Source: DATIXD01 sp035518875
GTDB lineage: Bacteria > Pseudomonadota > Gammaproteobacteria > Methylococcales > Methylococcaceae
NCBI GenBank assembly: GCA_035518875.1
Contig: DATIXD010000345.1
Coordinates: 1-7,683 of the forward strand
Reading direction: 5' to 3'
DNA: 7,683 nt
The number at the start of each line of letters is the position of its first letter. Position 1 is the first letter of the stretch. Below the pieces are notes generated by a model. The model was not told where the DNA came from. It worked only from the letters and a program-made list of their open reading frames with translations, and searched no databases. The translations under genes and the position numbers were made by a program. Below, one piece after another: positions 1 through 6,236 of the stretch.

Positions 1-336
1 GCGGCTCAGTTGCCCGTCCGGCGTCAACACGATCATCAAGGTTTCCGGCTGGGTGCGGACGTTATGCGACTCGATCGCTGCATAGCCCAATACATCATTA
101 CCCCGCTTGCCGACGTGAAAGGTGAACAGCTTCGACTCCAATTTGACCTGGGCGACCTTTTCGACTTCCGCCGCCTGTTCGTCGGTGAGAAAAACCGGCA
201 GTGATTCCACTGTGGCGCCCTGCCCGAACGCTAACTCGAAGGCTTCTTCCTTGCTGTAATAAACCGTGGCGAAGGTGCTGTGCCAAACGGCCAACAAGCT
301 CACGAATAGGATTTTCCGGAATGTGATCTCGAACAT
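1..336 (-). CDS. Secreted FMN-binding domain protein, partial (C-terminus off the left edge)
   Basis: The minus frame from the ATG at 336 stays open for 112 codons to the window edge. It begins MFEITFRKILFVSLLAVWHS, a signal-peptide-like stretch with one Arg/Lys pair and a hydrophobic core, with probable cleavage after the Ala of STFA. The mature start VYYSKEEAFELAFG, then LPVFLTDEQ, LESKLFTFHVGKR, LGYAAIESH and RTQPETLMIVLTPDGQL, matches my memory of the N-terminal half of periplasmic FMN-binding (FMN_bind, RnfG/NqrC-like) proteins. The usual covalent-flavin Thr region lies beyond the edge and cannot be checked. Known members move electrons in the envelope; the partner here is not visible. 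An in-frame ATG at 345 is possible, but GGA at 348-350 is better spaced for 336. It lies downstream of the porin on the same strand, with a hairpin between them, so read-through coupling is possible. The domain call is from memory. Confidence 0.72.
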   Translation of the reverse strand, partial: MFEITFRKILFVSLLAVWHSTFATVYYSKEEAFELAFGQGATVESLPVFLTDEQAAEVEKVAQVKLESKLFTFHVGKRGNDVLGYAAIESHNVRTQPETLMIVLTPDGQLSR

Positions 337-349
337 AACGAACATTTCC

Positions 350-384
350 AAACAAACACGGCGAGCCCCAGCTGGGGCCTCGCC
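350..384 (-). terminator. Hairpin terminator downstream of the porin gene
   Basis: Positions 360-384 form a strong GC-rich inverted repeat: GGCGAG.CCCCAG pairs with CTGGGGCCTCGCC, leaving one bulged base and a tight loop. Read on the minus strand, it is followed by GTGTTTGTTT (359-350), a loose T-rich tract. It begins about 30 bases after the porin stop. It also sits just before the FMN-binding gene, so it may limit rather than abolish read-through. Confidence 0.65.
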
Positions 385-415
385 AAAACGATGACTTTCT
401 CTTCTGTGAACACGG

Positions 416-1881
416 CTAGTAGATGAACCCAAACCCTAAGTTGAACTCGTCGGGCTGTTGGCCAGCGGCAGAGTGAATATTACGGTAATCCGCCTTGATC
501 GAGATGTTCGGAATCGGCTTATAGGTCAGTCCGGCCTGATAGATCCACCGATTGTAAGACCCATCGTTGTCAAAACCAGTCGGTACCGCGGCGAGGGTGT
601 CGTACTGTTCGTAGCGGAAAAATGGCGCCAAATACTGGGTGCTATCCTTCCACAACAACGGCATAACGTCATAAGCCGCTTCCGTGTACCAGCCATAATT
701 CTCCGTGCCGATCGTTTCGCCTTTGGCGGCGCTCAAGACGGCGGTATCGTCGATGTGTCCCCAGGCACCCAGTGCCCGGAATTCGAAGCCACGGTAATGC
801 CATTGCACATGTCCCTCATAGAGTTGGGTCATTGCGGCGATTTTTCGGCCCAGGTAAAGCTCATCCTGGCCCGCATCGCCCAGGAAGGTGGATGCGCCGA
901 CCAACAAGCCTGGTGCGAAGCCGGGGGTGTAATCGAGTCGACCGGTAAAAGCCCAGTTCTCGGCAATTGCCTGGCTTCCTCCTTGCCGTCCTTCACGGAT
1001 GCCGGAGCTCTCGAACCCCTCCGCGTTCAGCCCATTCACCGCATACATCCGGTATTGCAGGCCTGGCATGATCTGCCCGAACAGCCCTGCCCCCATCTCA
1101 CGCCAGGTCGTCGGAATAATGAACCGCTCCACATCCGGCCTGTGATTGCCATGGAAAGTGACCGGTTCATGGATTTCGTTGATGAATCCCATCGGCATCA
1201 GCATCAAACCGGCGCGGATGTTGGCCGCCGGGTGGAGCAGGAAATCGAGCTGCGAGAATTCCACCGAGACTTCGCCTTTCTCCTCATCGCCCTCGCCGGT
1301 GGTTGCGTGCTCGAACTCGAATTCATTGTTCAGGATGATCCAATCATTGAATTTGTAACCGACGTAAAGCACCGCTCGTTCGAGATCTGCGGAATCTTTT
1401 GCGTCCCCTTTGTCGCCGGTGAAATTAGTGTAAAAGGCCTCGCCGTAACCGCCGATGGACAACCCGCGGTTGACCCGGTAAACCTCGGAAGCCGCCGGTC
1501 CCAGGCCGTACTGGCTCTTGTATTCGCGCTTCTCGGGAATGAACAGCTTCGTTTTCAGCTTCTCCACTTCCGAGGCCAGAATGTCGGTTTTCCGTTCGGC
1601 CTCGGTTTTGGGTGTCTTGCCCTGATTGGCGGGCTCTTGACTAGCGGCCTTCTGAATGGGTTGCTGAGTTTCCTTGATTTCCTTCACCTCCCTTTTTAGT
1701 GCCTCGTTTTCCTTTTCCTTGGCTTTCAGGGCCTCGATCTCTTTCTGTTGTTGCTGAATGATTTTCCACATCTCTTCCATCGATGATGGCATGGGCTGGG
1801 CCGCGCTTGCGTCGGCCCCGAAACACAAGGCCGTTACCAGCATCGAGCAGGGCGCACGGAACAGGACTTTTTTGATTTCAT
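416..1881 (-). CDS. Outer-membrane beta-barrel porin (OprO/OprP-like) with N-terminal coiled coil; start shifted by one base
   Basis: The reading frame to the stop at 416 encodes a signal-peptide core (MLVTALCFGADASAA), then a heptad-rich segment (MEEMWKIIQQQQKEIEALKA onward, about 45 residues), a Gln/Lys/Thr/Pro linker, a second short helix, and a long barrel with alternating aromatic strands. The last residues, GFGFIY, end in an aromatic, as outer-membrane barrels do. The open frame runs up to 2002, but the promoter (-10 at 1919-1924) lies inside that extension, so translation should begin below about 1912. The only well-placed ATGs (1887, 1881) are one base out of frame. With one more A in the A6 tract at 1868-1873 they would give MKSKKVLFRAPCSMLVTAL, a textbook signal peptide and a 488-residue protein. 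The in-frame ATG at 1843 lacks the charged n-region. Known relatives are trimeric porins for anions or small solutes; the substrate here is unknown. Confidence 0.78.
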
Positions 1882-1911
1882 GGGCATATCCGCAGTTGTT
1901 TTGATCTTGGT

Positions 1912-1930
1912 GGGAATGATTATAATGTGC
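1912..1930 (-). promoter_or_regulatory. Fur-box-like operator over the porin -10
   Basis: The minus-strand 19-mer has the core ATTATAATCATT. By hand count it matches 13 of 19 positions of the classical Fur box GATAATGATAATCATTATC. It covers the -10 element, the expected place for iron-dependent repression by Fur. No fur gene is in the window, and binding is inferred. Confidence 0.5.
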
Positions 1931-1946
1931 TAAGATCCGAATGCAA
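1919..1946 (-). promoter_or_regulatory. Sigma70-type promoter of the porin gene
   Basis: On the minus strand, TTGCAT (1946-1941) is followed after 16 bases by a perfect TATAAT (1924-1919). This predicts a transcript start near 1912, about 30 bases before the ATGs at 1887 and 1881. The promoter lies inside the open frame that runs to 2002, so starts above it (2002, 1957) are unlikely. Confidence 0.6.
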
Positions 1947-1961
1947 CTCGTTATCATTCCG
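1943..1961 (+). promoter_or_regulatory. Second Fur-box-like site over the porin -35
   Basis: The 19-mer at 1943-1961 matches the Fur consensus at 10 of 19 positions, which is weak alone. However, it shares the 11-bp core TCGTTATCATT with the operator at 3429-3447. It overlaps the porin -35 and lies 12 bp from the first box, consistent with tandem Fur binding. Confidence 0.4.
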
Positions 1962-2094
1962 AACGCAATTTGTCTTACCCTTTTTTTGAGTTCTTCAGAC
2001 ACTCGTCATTGCCAACGACATTCAACGATTGACCAGACAACCAAGAATTTTTTTGCCAATGTTTCTCTTGAATTAACAAGATAAGGTTCCACTC

Positions 2095-3282
2095 ATGCCG
2101 CAACAGTTTCAGCTGACCCTTAGCGTTCTCGCTATTTTCCTCATTCCAGCAGCCAATGCCGCGGATCCGGTCTTGCCGGGAGGCAAGAACCTAAGCCTAA
2201 AGGCACAACTGGGGCAGAAGCTCTTTTTCGATACCAATCTCTCCAAGCCCGCCGGGCAGTCTTGCGCCAGTTGCCATACGCCGAGCGTGTTCTTCACCGA
2301 TCCAGACAAAGGGCAGCCTACCTCCGATGGTGTTCTGCCGAAGCTGAAGGGAAACCGTAATTCGCCCACGGCCATGTACGCCGCGTACAGCCCCACGTTT
2401 CATTTCGACAAGGAGGAAGGCCTGTACGTGGGTGGCCAGTTCCTGGATGGACGTGCGGCGACTTTAAGCGCTCAGGCGAAAGCACCCTTTTTGAATCCGC
2501 TGGAGATGGCCAATCCAAACAAGGCGGCGGTGGTTGCGAAGGTGCGTCATGCGGCGTACTCCAAAATGTTCGACACCGTCTATGGCACTCAAGCCCTTGC
2601 CAACACGGACACGGCATACAACCGTATCGCCGATGCCATCGCGGCTTTCGAGCGCTCGCCCGTGTTCAATCGGTTCAGTTCGAAATACGATTACTATCTT
2701 TACGGCCAAGCCAAGCTGACCTCCCAGGAAAAGCGCGGCCGGAAGCTGTTCGAAGACCCCAGCAAGGGGAATTGCGCAGCCTGTCATCCGGACAGGCCGG
2801 CAAGAGACGGGACGCCACCCTTGTTTACGGACTTTACCTACGACAACCTGGGTGTTCCCAGGAACCCGCAAAACCCGTTTTACCGCCTGCCTTCGAGTTT
2901 GAGCCCCTTGGGTATCAAGTTCGTGGACAAAGGTTTGGGCGCCTTCGTTGGCGACTCATCACAAAACGGCAAGCTCAAGGTGCCGACCCTGCGCAACATA
3001 GCCGTGACCGGGCCCTATATGCACAACGGCTACTTCAAGACCCTTCGCGGCGTGGTCGACTTCTACAACACCCGCGACGTCAAGAACGTCTGTCAGAGTG
3101 CTTGGGTGACGGAGGAACAGGCCCTCAAGAACCGCTGCTGGCCTGCAGCCGAAGTCGCCGCGAATGTGAACCACGATGAACTCGGCGATCTCGGTCTGAC
3201 CGACCAGGAGGTGGATGACATTGTCGCCTTTTTGCGAACGCTTACGGACGGCTACGGACCCTCAGCGCCGACGTTGAAATGA
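2095..3282 (+). CDS. Periplasmic diheme cytochrome c peroxidase / MauG-family protein
   Basis: This 395-residue protein has a signal peptide (hydrophobic LTLSVLAIFLIPAANA, cleavage after ANA). It has two c-type heme motifs, CASCH at residues 57-61 and CAACH at 227-231, the spacing of the bacterial diheme peroxidase family. Family landmarks are present: GQKLFFDTNLS before heme 1, RNSPT near 88-92, NPLEMAN with a conserved Glu near 137, and VPTLRNIAVTGPYMHNG, where Met309 is the usual sixth ligand of the high-potential heme. Members reduce H2O2 with electrons from small cytochromes, or act as MauG-like oxidases. The stretch usually written FWDGR reads FLDGR (116-120), so an expected Trp is Leu. 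The n-region lacks Lys or Arg. The start is supported by AAGG at 2083-2086, eight bases upstream. It is transcribed divergently from the porin. No convincing promoter of its own was found; it may be read from the Fur-box region. Confidence 0.93.
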   Translation: MPQQFQLTLSVLAIFLIPAANAADPVLPGGKNLSLKAQLGQKLFFDTNLSKPAGQSCASCHTPSVFFTDPDKGQPTSDGVLPKLKGNRNSPTAMYAAYSPTFHFDKEEGLYVGGQFLDGRAATLSAQAKAPFLNPLEMANPNKAAVVAKVRHAAYSKMFDTVYGTQALANTDTAYNRIADAIAAFERSPVFNRFSSKYDYYLYGQAKLTSQEKRGRKLFEDPSKGNCAACHPDRPARDGTPPLFTDFTYDNLGVPRNPQNPFYRLPSSLSPLGIKFVDKGLGAFVGDSSQNGKLKVPTLRNIAVTGPYMHNGYFKTLRGVVDFYNTRDVKNVCQSAWVTEEQALKNRCWPAAEVAANVNHDELGDLGLTDQEVDDIVAFLRTLTDGYGPSAPTLK

Positions 3283-3415
3283 CAGGTGCATATCGGCGTG
3301 ACGAGAACAGGTTCGTTCAAAACGGTCTGGTTCTTTGCCCTCCTTCATTGCTTCTACGTCTCTGCTTCGGGAGCCAAAGGCCATCGGATGAAAAAGAAAT
3401 AGGCGTAACCGTGGC

Positions 3416-3443
3416 TTGACAATTTGTTGCGAATCGTTATCAT
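3416..3443 (+). promoter_or_regulatory. Strong sigma70-type promoter of the small-protein operon
   Basis: A perfect -35 TTGACA (3416-3421) and a near-perfect -10 TATCAT (3438-3443) are separated by 16 bases. The transcript should start near 3450, about 30 bases before the ATG at 3480. The -10 lies inside a Fur-like box. Confidence 0.7.
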
Positions 3444-3447
3444 TTGC
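3429..3447 (+). promoter_or_regulatory. Fur-box-like operator over the -10 of the small-protein operon
   Basis: GCGAATCGTTATCATTTGC matches the classical 19-bp Fur box at 12 of 19 positions by hand count, including an unbroken ATCATT half-site. It shares TCGTTATCATT with the site at 1943-1961. Its position over the -10 predicts repression when iron is plentiful. Binding is inferred. Confidence 0.6.
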
Positions 3448-3479
3448 ATGACGGTTGCACAATTTGTCGGAGCAAAGCC

Positions 3480-3665
3480 ATGACTCGACTTGAACACGAT
3501 GCTGCCACGAACGAATCTGTCGGCGAAGTCCGACTGCGGATTTCGGTAACCAAGCTGTTGCCGCTATTCCTGAGCGGGGAGTTGCGCGCGGAGGACTTTC
3601 GCTGTTTAGACGTTCGTTCGCGAAACCTGATCAGGCGTCTGCTGTTATCGGTTTGCTGTCGTTGA
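3480..3665 (+). CDS. Small protein of unknown function, first gene of a Fur-box-controlled operon (61 aa)
   Basis: The ATG at 3480 is preceded by GGAG (3469-3472) with seven-base spacing. It lies about 30 bases after the predicted transcript start, so I prefer it to the TTG at 3444, which overlaps the operator. The protein has a polar N-terminus, then VRLRISVTKLLPLFLSGEL, AEDFRCLDVRSRNLIRRL and a Cys-Cys-Arg tail (Cys42, 59, 60). It has no signal peptide or clear membrane helix and is basic, so it is probably cytoplasmic. I do not recognise a named family, though the LLPLF..GEL.AEDFRCLD pattern looks conserved rather than random. The next gene follows after 46 bases. By position it should be made under iron limitation; this rests on the operator alone. 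Confidence 0.65.
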   Translation: MTRLEHDAATNESVGEVRLRISVTKLLPLFLSGELRAEDFRCLDVRSRNLIRRLLLSVCCR

Positions 3666-3711
3666 AGCGGGTACCAAAGGGCTAATTGCAACGAAGTGAA
3701 AGGAAAAATGC

Positions 3712-3948
3712 ATGATCTCCGAACCTTCAGCTCAAATCCTCGAATTGCCTTACCCTGAAACATTAGTACTGACATTGCGCGCGCAGTTGCTCCGTTACGC
3801 CCGCGATCCCTCACCTGCTGTAGCTGGAAACATTGCGAATTGCCTGGACAAGCTACTTGCTCATCCACAATTCAAAGGGCCGCCGGAAGAACGTTGTACC
3901 TACCGGCAAATGCGGACCTATTGGCGTCTGGTAGAGACTCTGGGTTGA
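3712..3948 (+). CDS. Small conserved-looking protein of unknown function, second gene of the operon (78 aa)
   Basis: The start ATG at 3712 has AAAGGA (3699-3704) upstream with seven-base spacing. A second ATG at 3708 is in another frame. The sequence looks like a compact, mostly helical cytoplasmic protein: LRAQLLRYARDPSPAVAGNI, ANCLDKLLAHPQF, then PPEERCTYRQMRTYWRLVET, ending after a final Leu-Gly. It carries two Cys (in NCLDKL and ERCTYRQ) and an Arg/Trp/Tyr-rich end. There is no signal peptide or membrane segment. I recall similar short, unnamed proteins near iron-regulated genes of gammaproteobacteria but cannot name a family. Eighty-five bases with no recognised element separate it from the third gene. 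Confidence 0.72.
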   Translation: MISEPSAQILELPYPETLVLTLRAQLLRYARDPSPAVAGNIANCLDKLLAHPQFKGPPEERCTYRQMRTYWRLVETLG

Positions 3949-4033
3949 CGGAAATCGCAGATGGCCTGCGACCCGTATCCTGACCTGTCGTTTCCTTGAT
4001 TTCAAATCGTCCATTAAATACGGAAGGACCATC

Positions 4034-4279
4034 ATGAATAAATCATCCTGTCGCGTGCGCACCCTGGCCAACGACGGTCTTTGCAAAGTCGACTATTGCC
4101 TCGATTGCAAGGTCTTTCATTTGCAGGTTGGCTACGCCACGCTGCATCTTCATCCAGAGGGCTTTGTCGCCCTGCGCAGCACCATCGATACGGCATTGAC
4201 CCTTTTCCAGCGTCAGAAAAATGCCGCGAACGCCGAGCCGCTCGCGTCGGCGCCTGAAGTTAAGAACGCCTTTCATTGA
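4034..4279 (+). CDS. Small Cys/His-rich protein of unknown function, third gene of the operon (81 aa)
   Basis: The ATG at 4034 follows a strong GGAAGGA site (4022-4028) with five-base spacing. The N-terminal half carries Cys6, Cys17, Cys22, Cys25 and His29, with CxxC in YCLDCKVFHL, then two more His in TLHLH (38 and 40). This arrangement could bind a metal. The rest alternates short strands (VFHLQVGYATLHLH) with a helix (FVALRSTIDTALTLFQ) and ends in a polar tail. It has no signal peptide. The family is not recognised. The stop TGA at 4277-4279 overlaps an ATG at 4279 (TGATG), so the reading frame that follows was or is translationally coupled. Confidence 0.72.
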   Translation: MNKSSCRVRTLANDGLCKVDYCLDCKVFHLQVGYATLHLHPEGFVALRSTIDTALTLFQRQKNAANAEPLASAPEVKNAFH

Positions 4280-4473
4280 TGTCGACGATTCGGCGACCGG
4301 CCGAGTTCACCGAAGGCCGAATTAGAAAGGCCTCGTGTGCGCGAGATTATCGCAACGTCGGCCGAGAGACGAAATACGAGCTCTATAACAAGGTGGTAGA
4401 TGGCGAGTTTCCCTGCATCGCTGCCCGATCCGGATGTTTCCACTTGGCTGTTCCGCGGTGTCGGGCGGGGTGA
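4279..4473 (+). pseudogene. Possible AlpA-like helix-turn-helix remnant
   Basis: The frame opens at the ATG overlapping the previous stop. It contains RNVGRETKYELYNKVVDGEF followed by Pro, which resembles the recognition segment of AlpA-type regulators (…S.S.LY..I..G.FP…). After FP the frame degenerates into CIAARSGCFHLAV. The neighbouring frame, however, continues as ASLPDPDVSTWLF, similar to the usual C-terminal …E.V..WL of that family, suggesting one frameshift near 4405-4412. AlpA-like proteins regulate prophage or island genes. There is no other phage signature, so this is a weak call. It could also be a short functional protein of 64 residues. Confidence 0.35.
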
Positions 4474-4641
4474 TGGATCACTGCAGAATAATGCTCAATA
4501 CTGCAAATCGTTCCAGCTTGCCGCAGCGCAGGGCTATGTCGAAGCTACTGATGCGGTCACCCTGCTCAAGAGGATGATGACAGCCGCCAGATCGAAGAGG
4601 GTCAGCGTGAGGCCAAAGACTTCAAGGTGAATCACAAATGA
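4400..4641 (+). pseudogene. C-terminal remnant of a Sel1-repeat protein
   Basis: The frame from 4400 encodes YCKSFQLAAAQGYVEATDAV followed by TLLKRMMT, which fits the last Sel1-like repeat (A..QG..EA). About 4582 the frame shifts by one base into RQIEEGQREAKDFKVNHK and then TGA at 4639-4641. The join reads MMT.RQIEEGQREAKDFK, the type of ending (…MT..QI.E…A..F/W) common in Sel1-repeat proteins. No upstream repeats remain, so the gene is a stump, or its 5' part was replaced by the AlpA-like piece. The final TGA overlaps the ATG of the EcsC gene (ATGA). AAGGTG within this segment serves as that gene's ribosome binding site, which may explain why the tail survived. Confidence 0.45.
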
Positions 4642-5480
4642 AACCCGGATTCGATTCCTTTTCCGCCGGCAGCCTGGGCATCGAACTCCCGGGCGCGGAC
4701 CGCCGCTGCCTCGAAGAGGCTTACAAACAGCTTGAGTATCCCAGCTTCGCCGCTCATTTGGCCAACGTGATCGGCACGCCCATCAAGAAGGGCCTCAAAC
4801 TGATCCCGCCGCGCTGGTATCGGCATGTATCCCGATCGCTGCATGTAGCCATGGGCAAGCTGCTCGAAGTTGCGGTTGATCAACTTGATCAACGCCAGGG
4901 GCGGGCTCGGACCGAACGCTTTTACCGTTACCTGGGGATGAGCACTGGTGCGTTTGGCGGTCTTTTCGGCGCTCCCGCGCTGTTGCTAGAACTGCCTCTG
5001 ACCACCCTGGTCATGCTGACCGCCATTGCCGAGATTGCCCGCAGTGCAGGCGAAGACCTGGACCATCTGGAAACGCGCCTGGCCTGTTTGGAGGTGTTCG
5101 CTCTCGGCGGGCGCTCAAAGGCCGACGATGCCGCGGATACCGGTTATTACGGTTTGCGCCTGGCTCTGGAGGCAACCCTCGTTCAGGCGTCGCGCCGCAT
5201 CGCCCAACAAGGGCTCAGCCGTTCCGGGGCGCCTTCCCTTGGCGGCTTCATGCTGACGTTGTCGGAGCGCTTCGGCCTGGCGCTATCAGAAAAAGCCGCC
5301 GCGCAACTCCTGCCTTTGGCCGGAGCACTTGGGGGTGCCTCCATCAATGATCTATTCATCCGGCACTTCCAGGATATGGCCCGAAGTCACTTTGCCGTTC
5401 GACGGTTGGAACGCAAATACGGGCGCGCCTTTATCGAAGCGGAATACAAGAAACTAAAGTACCGTGACGGTCGCCGATGA
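4638..5480 (+). CDS. EcsC family protein
   Basis: This intact 280-residue protein fits the EcsC family. Hallmarks are a helical N-terminal third; a Gly-rich hydrophobic stretch at about 98-133 (MSTGAFGGLFGAPALLLELP, then LTTLVMLTAIAEIARSAGED); LACLEVFALGGRS near 148-160; GYYGLRLAL near 169-177; and a second Gly-rich stretch at 225-236 (PLAGALGGASIN) followed by HFQDMARSHFAVRRLERKYG. The family is named after EcsC, encoded beside the Bacillus EcsAB ABC transporter, and its biochemical role is not established. The Gly-rich segments suggest membrane association; no signal peptide is present. The start is supported by AAGGTGA (4624-4630) with seven-base spacing and overlaps the preceding stop as ATGA. 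It may share a transcript with the small operon upstream. Confidence 0.88.
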   Translation: MKPGFDSFSAGSLGIELPGADRRCLEEAYKQLEYPSFAAHLANVIGTPIKKGLKLIPPRWYRHVSRSLHVAMGKLLEVAVDQLDQRQGRARTERFYRYLGMSTGAFGGLFGAPALLLELPLTTLVMLTAIAEIARSAGEDLDHLETRLACLEVFALGGRSKADDAADTGYYGLRLALEATLVQASRRIAQQGLSRSGAPSLGGFMLTLSERFGLALSEKAAAQLLPLAGALGGASINDLFIRHFQDMARSHFAVRRLERKYGRAFIEAEYKKLKYRDGRR

Positions 5481-5574
5481 TGCTTCTTGGCCACATCGAA
5501 CGGCGGAATCGGGGTTCCGCTGTGCGTTGTCGCTGTAAGATTCGGATTGAGCAGGCGATCCGGATTGCGGTCCC

Positions 5575-6236
5575 ATGGGCTGCCAAATCACCAAGTTGGT
5601 AGACGCCCAGAGATGCCTGCTAAATGACGTTTCCCACGAACTCCGTTCGCCCTTGACCAGGCTGCAAGCGGCGACCGCTTTGGCCCGCCAGCAGCCGGAA
5701 AAAAACGGCGGTCACGCTGGAGCGGATCGAGCGCGAATCACAACGCCTGAATGATCTGGTGGGCGAGCTTCTAAGCCTCTCCCGCCTGGAAGCCGGTGTG
5801 CCGGGATCGTCCAAAACGCCCGTTTCGAAGCCAAGGGACAGCGTCCGCGTCGAGTTTGATGATCCCGTTGAGATCATCATCCGGGGGCAGACTGAACTGA
5901 TCCACCGCGCCTTGGAAAACGTGATTCGTAACGCGGTCCAACACACTCCGACGGAAGGAATCGTTCAAGTGAATACCCGACTGGAAAGGGACGAACACCG
6001 CCTACACCTCATTGTGCTCGACGAAGGACTTGGCGAGCCAAGAGCTCAATTGCCCTCTCCCTTCGAACCTTTTTTCCGCGGCGAAAATCGACAAGAAAAA
6101 AGGCTCCGCCCTGGGGTTAGCGATTGCCGGCCGAGCTCTGGAAGCCCGCAGCAGCAAAATCAATGCCTGCAATCGCCCGAACGGTGGACTGTGCATCGAG
6201 ATGGATTTGCCCATCGCTCAGCGCCAACGACATTAA
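5575..6236 (+). pseudogene. Sensor histidine kinase remnant, N-truncated, two frameshifts
   Basis: Joined across three frames, the region encodes a kinase core of the CpxA/EnvZ style. The parts are the H-box LLNDVSHELRSPLTRLQAA (His codon 5635-5637), TLERIERESQRLNDLVGELL and SLSRLEAG, the N-box ALENVIRNAVQHTP, the G1 box VLDEGLGEP, the F-box FEPFFRGEN, the G2 box GSALGLAIA, and a normal ending GGLCIEMDLP, with the stop at 6234-6236. The first frameshift is at A7 (5699-5705): with six A the frame reads QQPEKTAVTLERIE. The second is at A6 (6096-6101): with five A it reads RQEKGSALGLAI. No sensor, membrane or HAMP segment lies before 5575, and no response regulator is nearby. The second Gly of GSGLGL is Ala. 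It is non-functional as read; the frameshifts alone could be sequencing errors, but the missing N-terminus is not. Confidence 0.82.

Noticed and set aside
458..1699. A 413-codon open frame on the plus strand opposite the porin
   Set aside because: It mirrors the porin codons, has no ribosome binding site and no recognisable motif. The opposite strand has barrel strands, a coiled coil and an aromatic C-terminus.
1882..2002. Porin starts at 2002 or 1957
   Set aside because: The promoter and both Fur-like boxes fall inside this extension, and the encoded residues do not look like a signal peptide.
2464..2871. Minus-strand and alternative plus-strand frames across the peroxidase gene
   Set aside because: They are shadows of a gene with two heme motifs and a signal peptide.
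3444..3479. TTG start at 3444 for the first small gene
   Set aside because: It lies within the -10/operator, upstream of the predicted transcript start. The ATG at 3480 has a proper GGAG site.
3440..3868. A 142-codon minus-strand frame across the small operon
   Set aside because: It overlaps the promoter and two plus-strand genes that have ribosome binding sites, and it has no recognisable motif.
4875..4893. Near-perfect palindrome GTTGATCAACTTGATCAAC
   Set aside because: It lies inside the EcsC coding sequence and encodes VDQLDQ, a simple amino-acid repeat, so an operator role is not supported.
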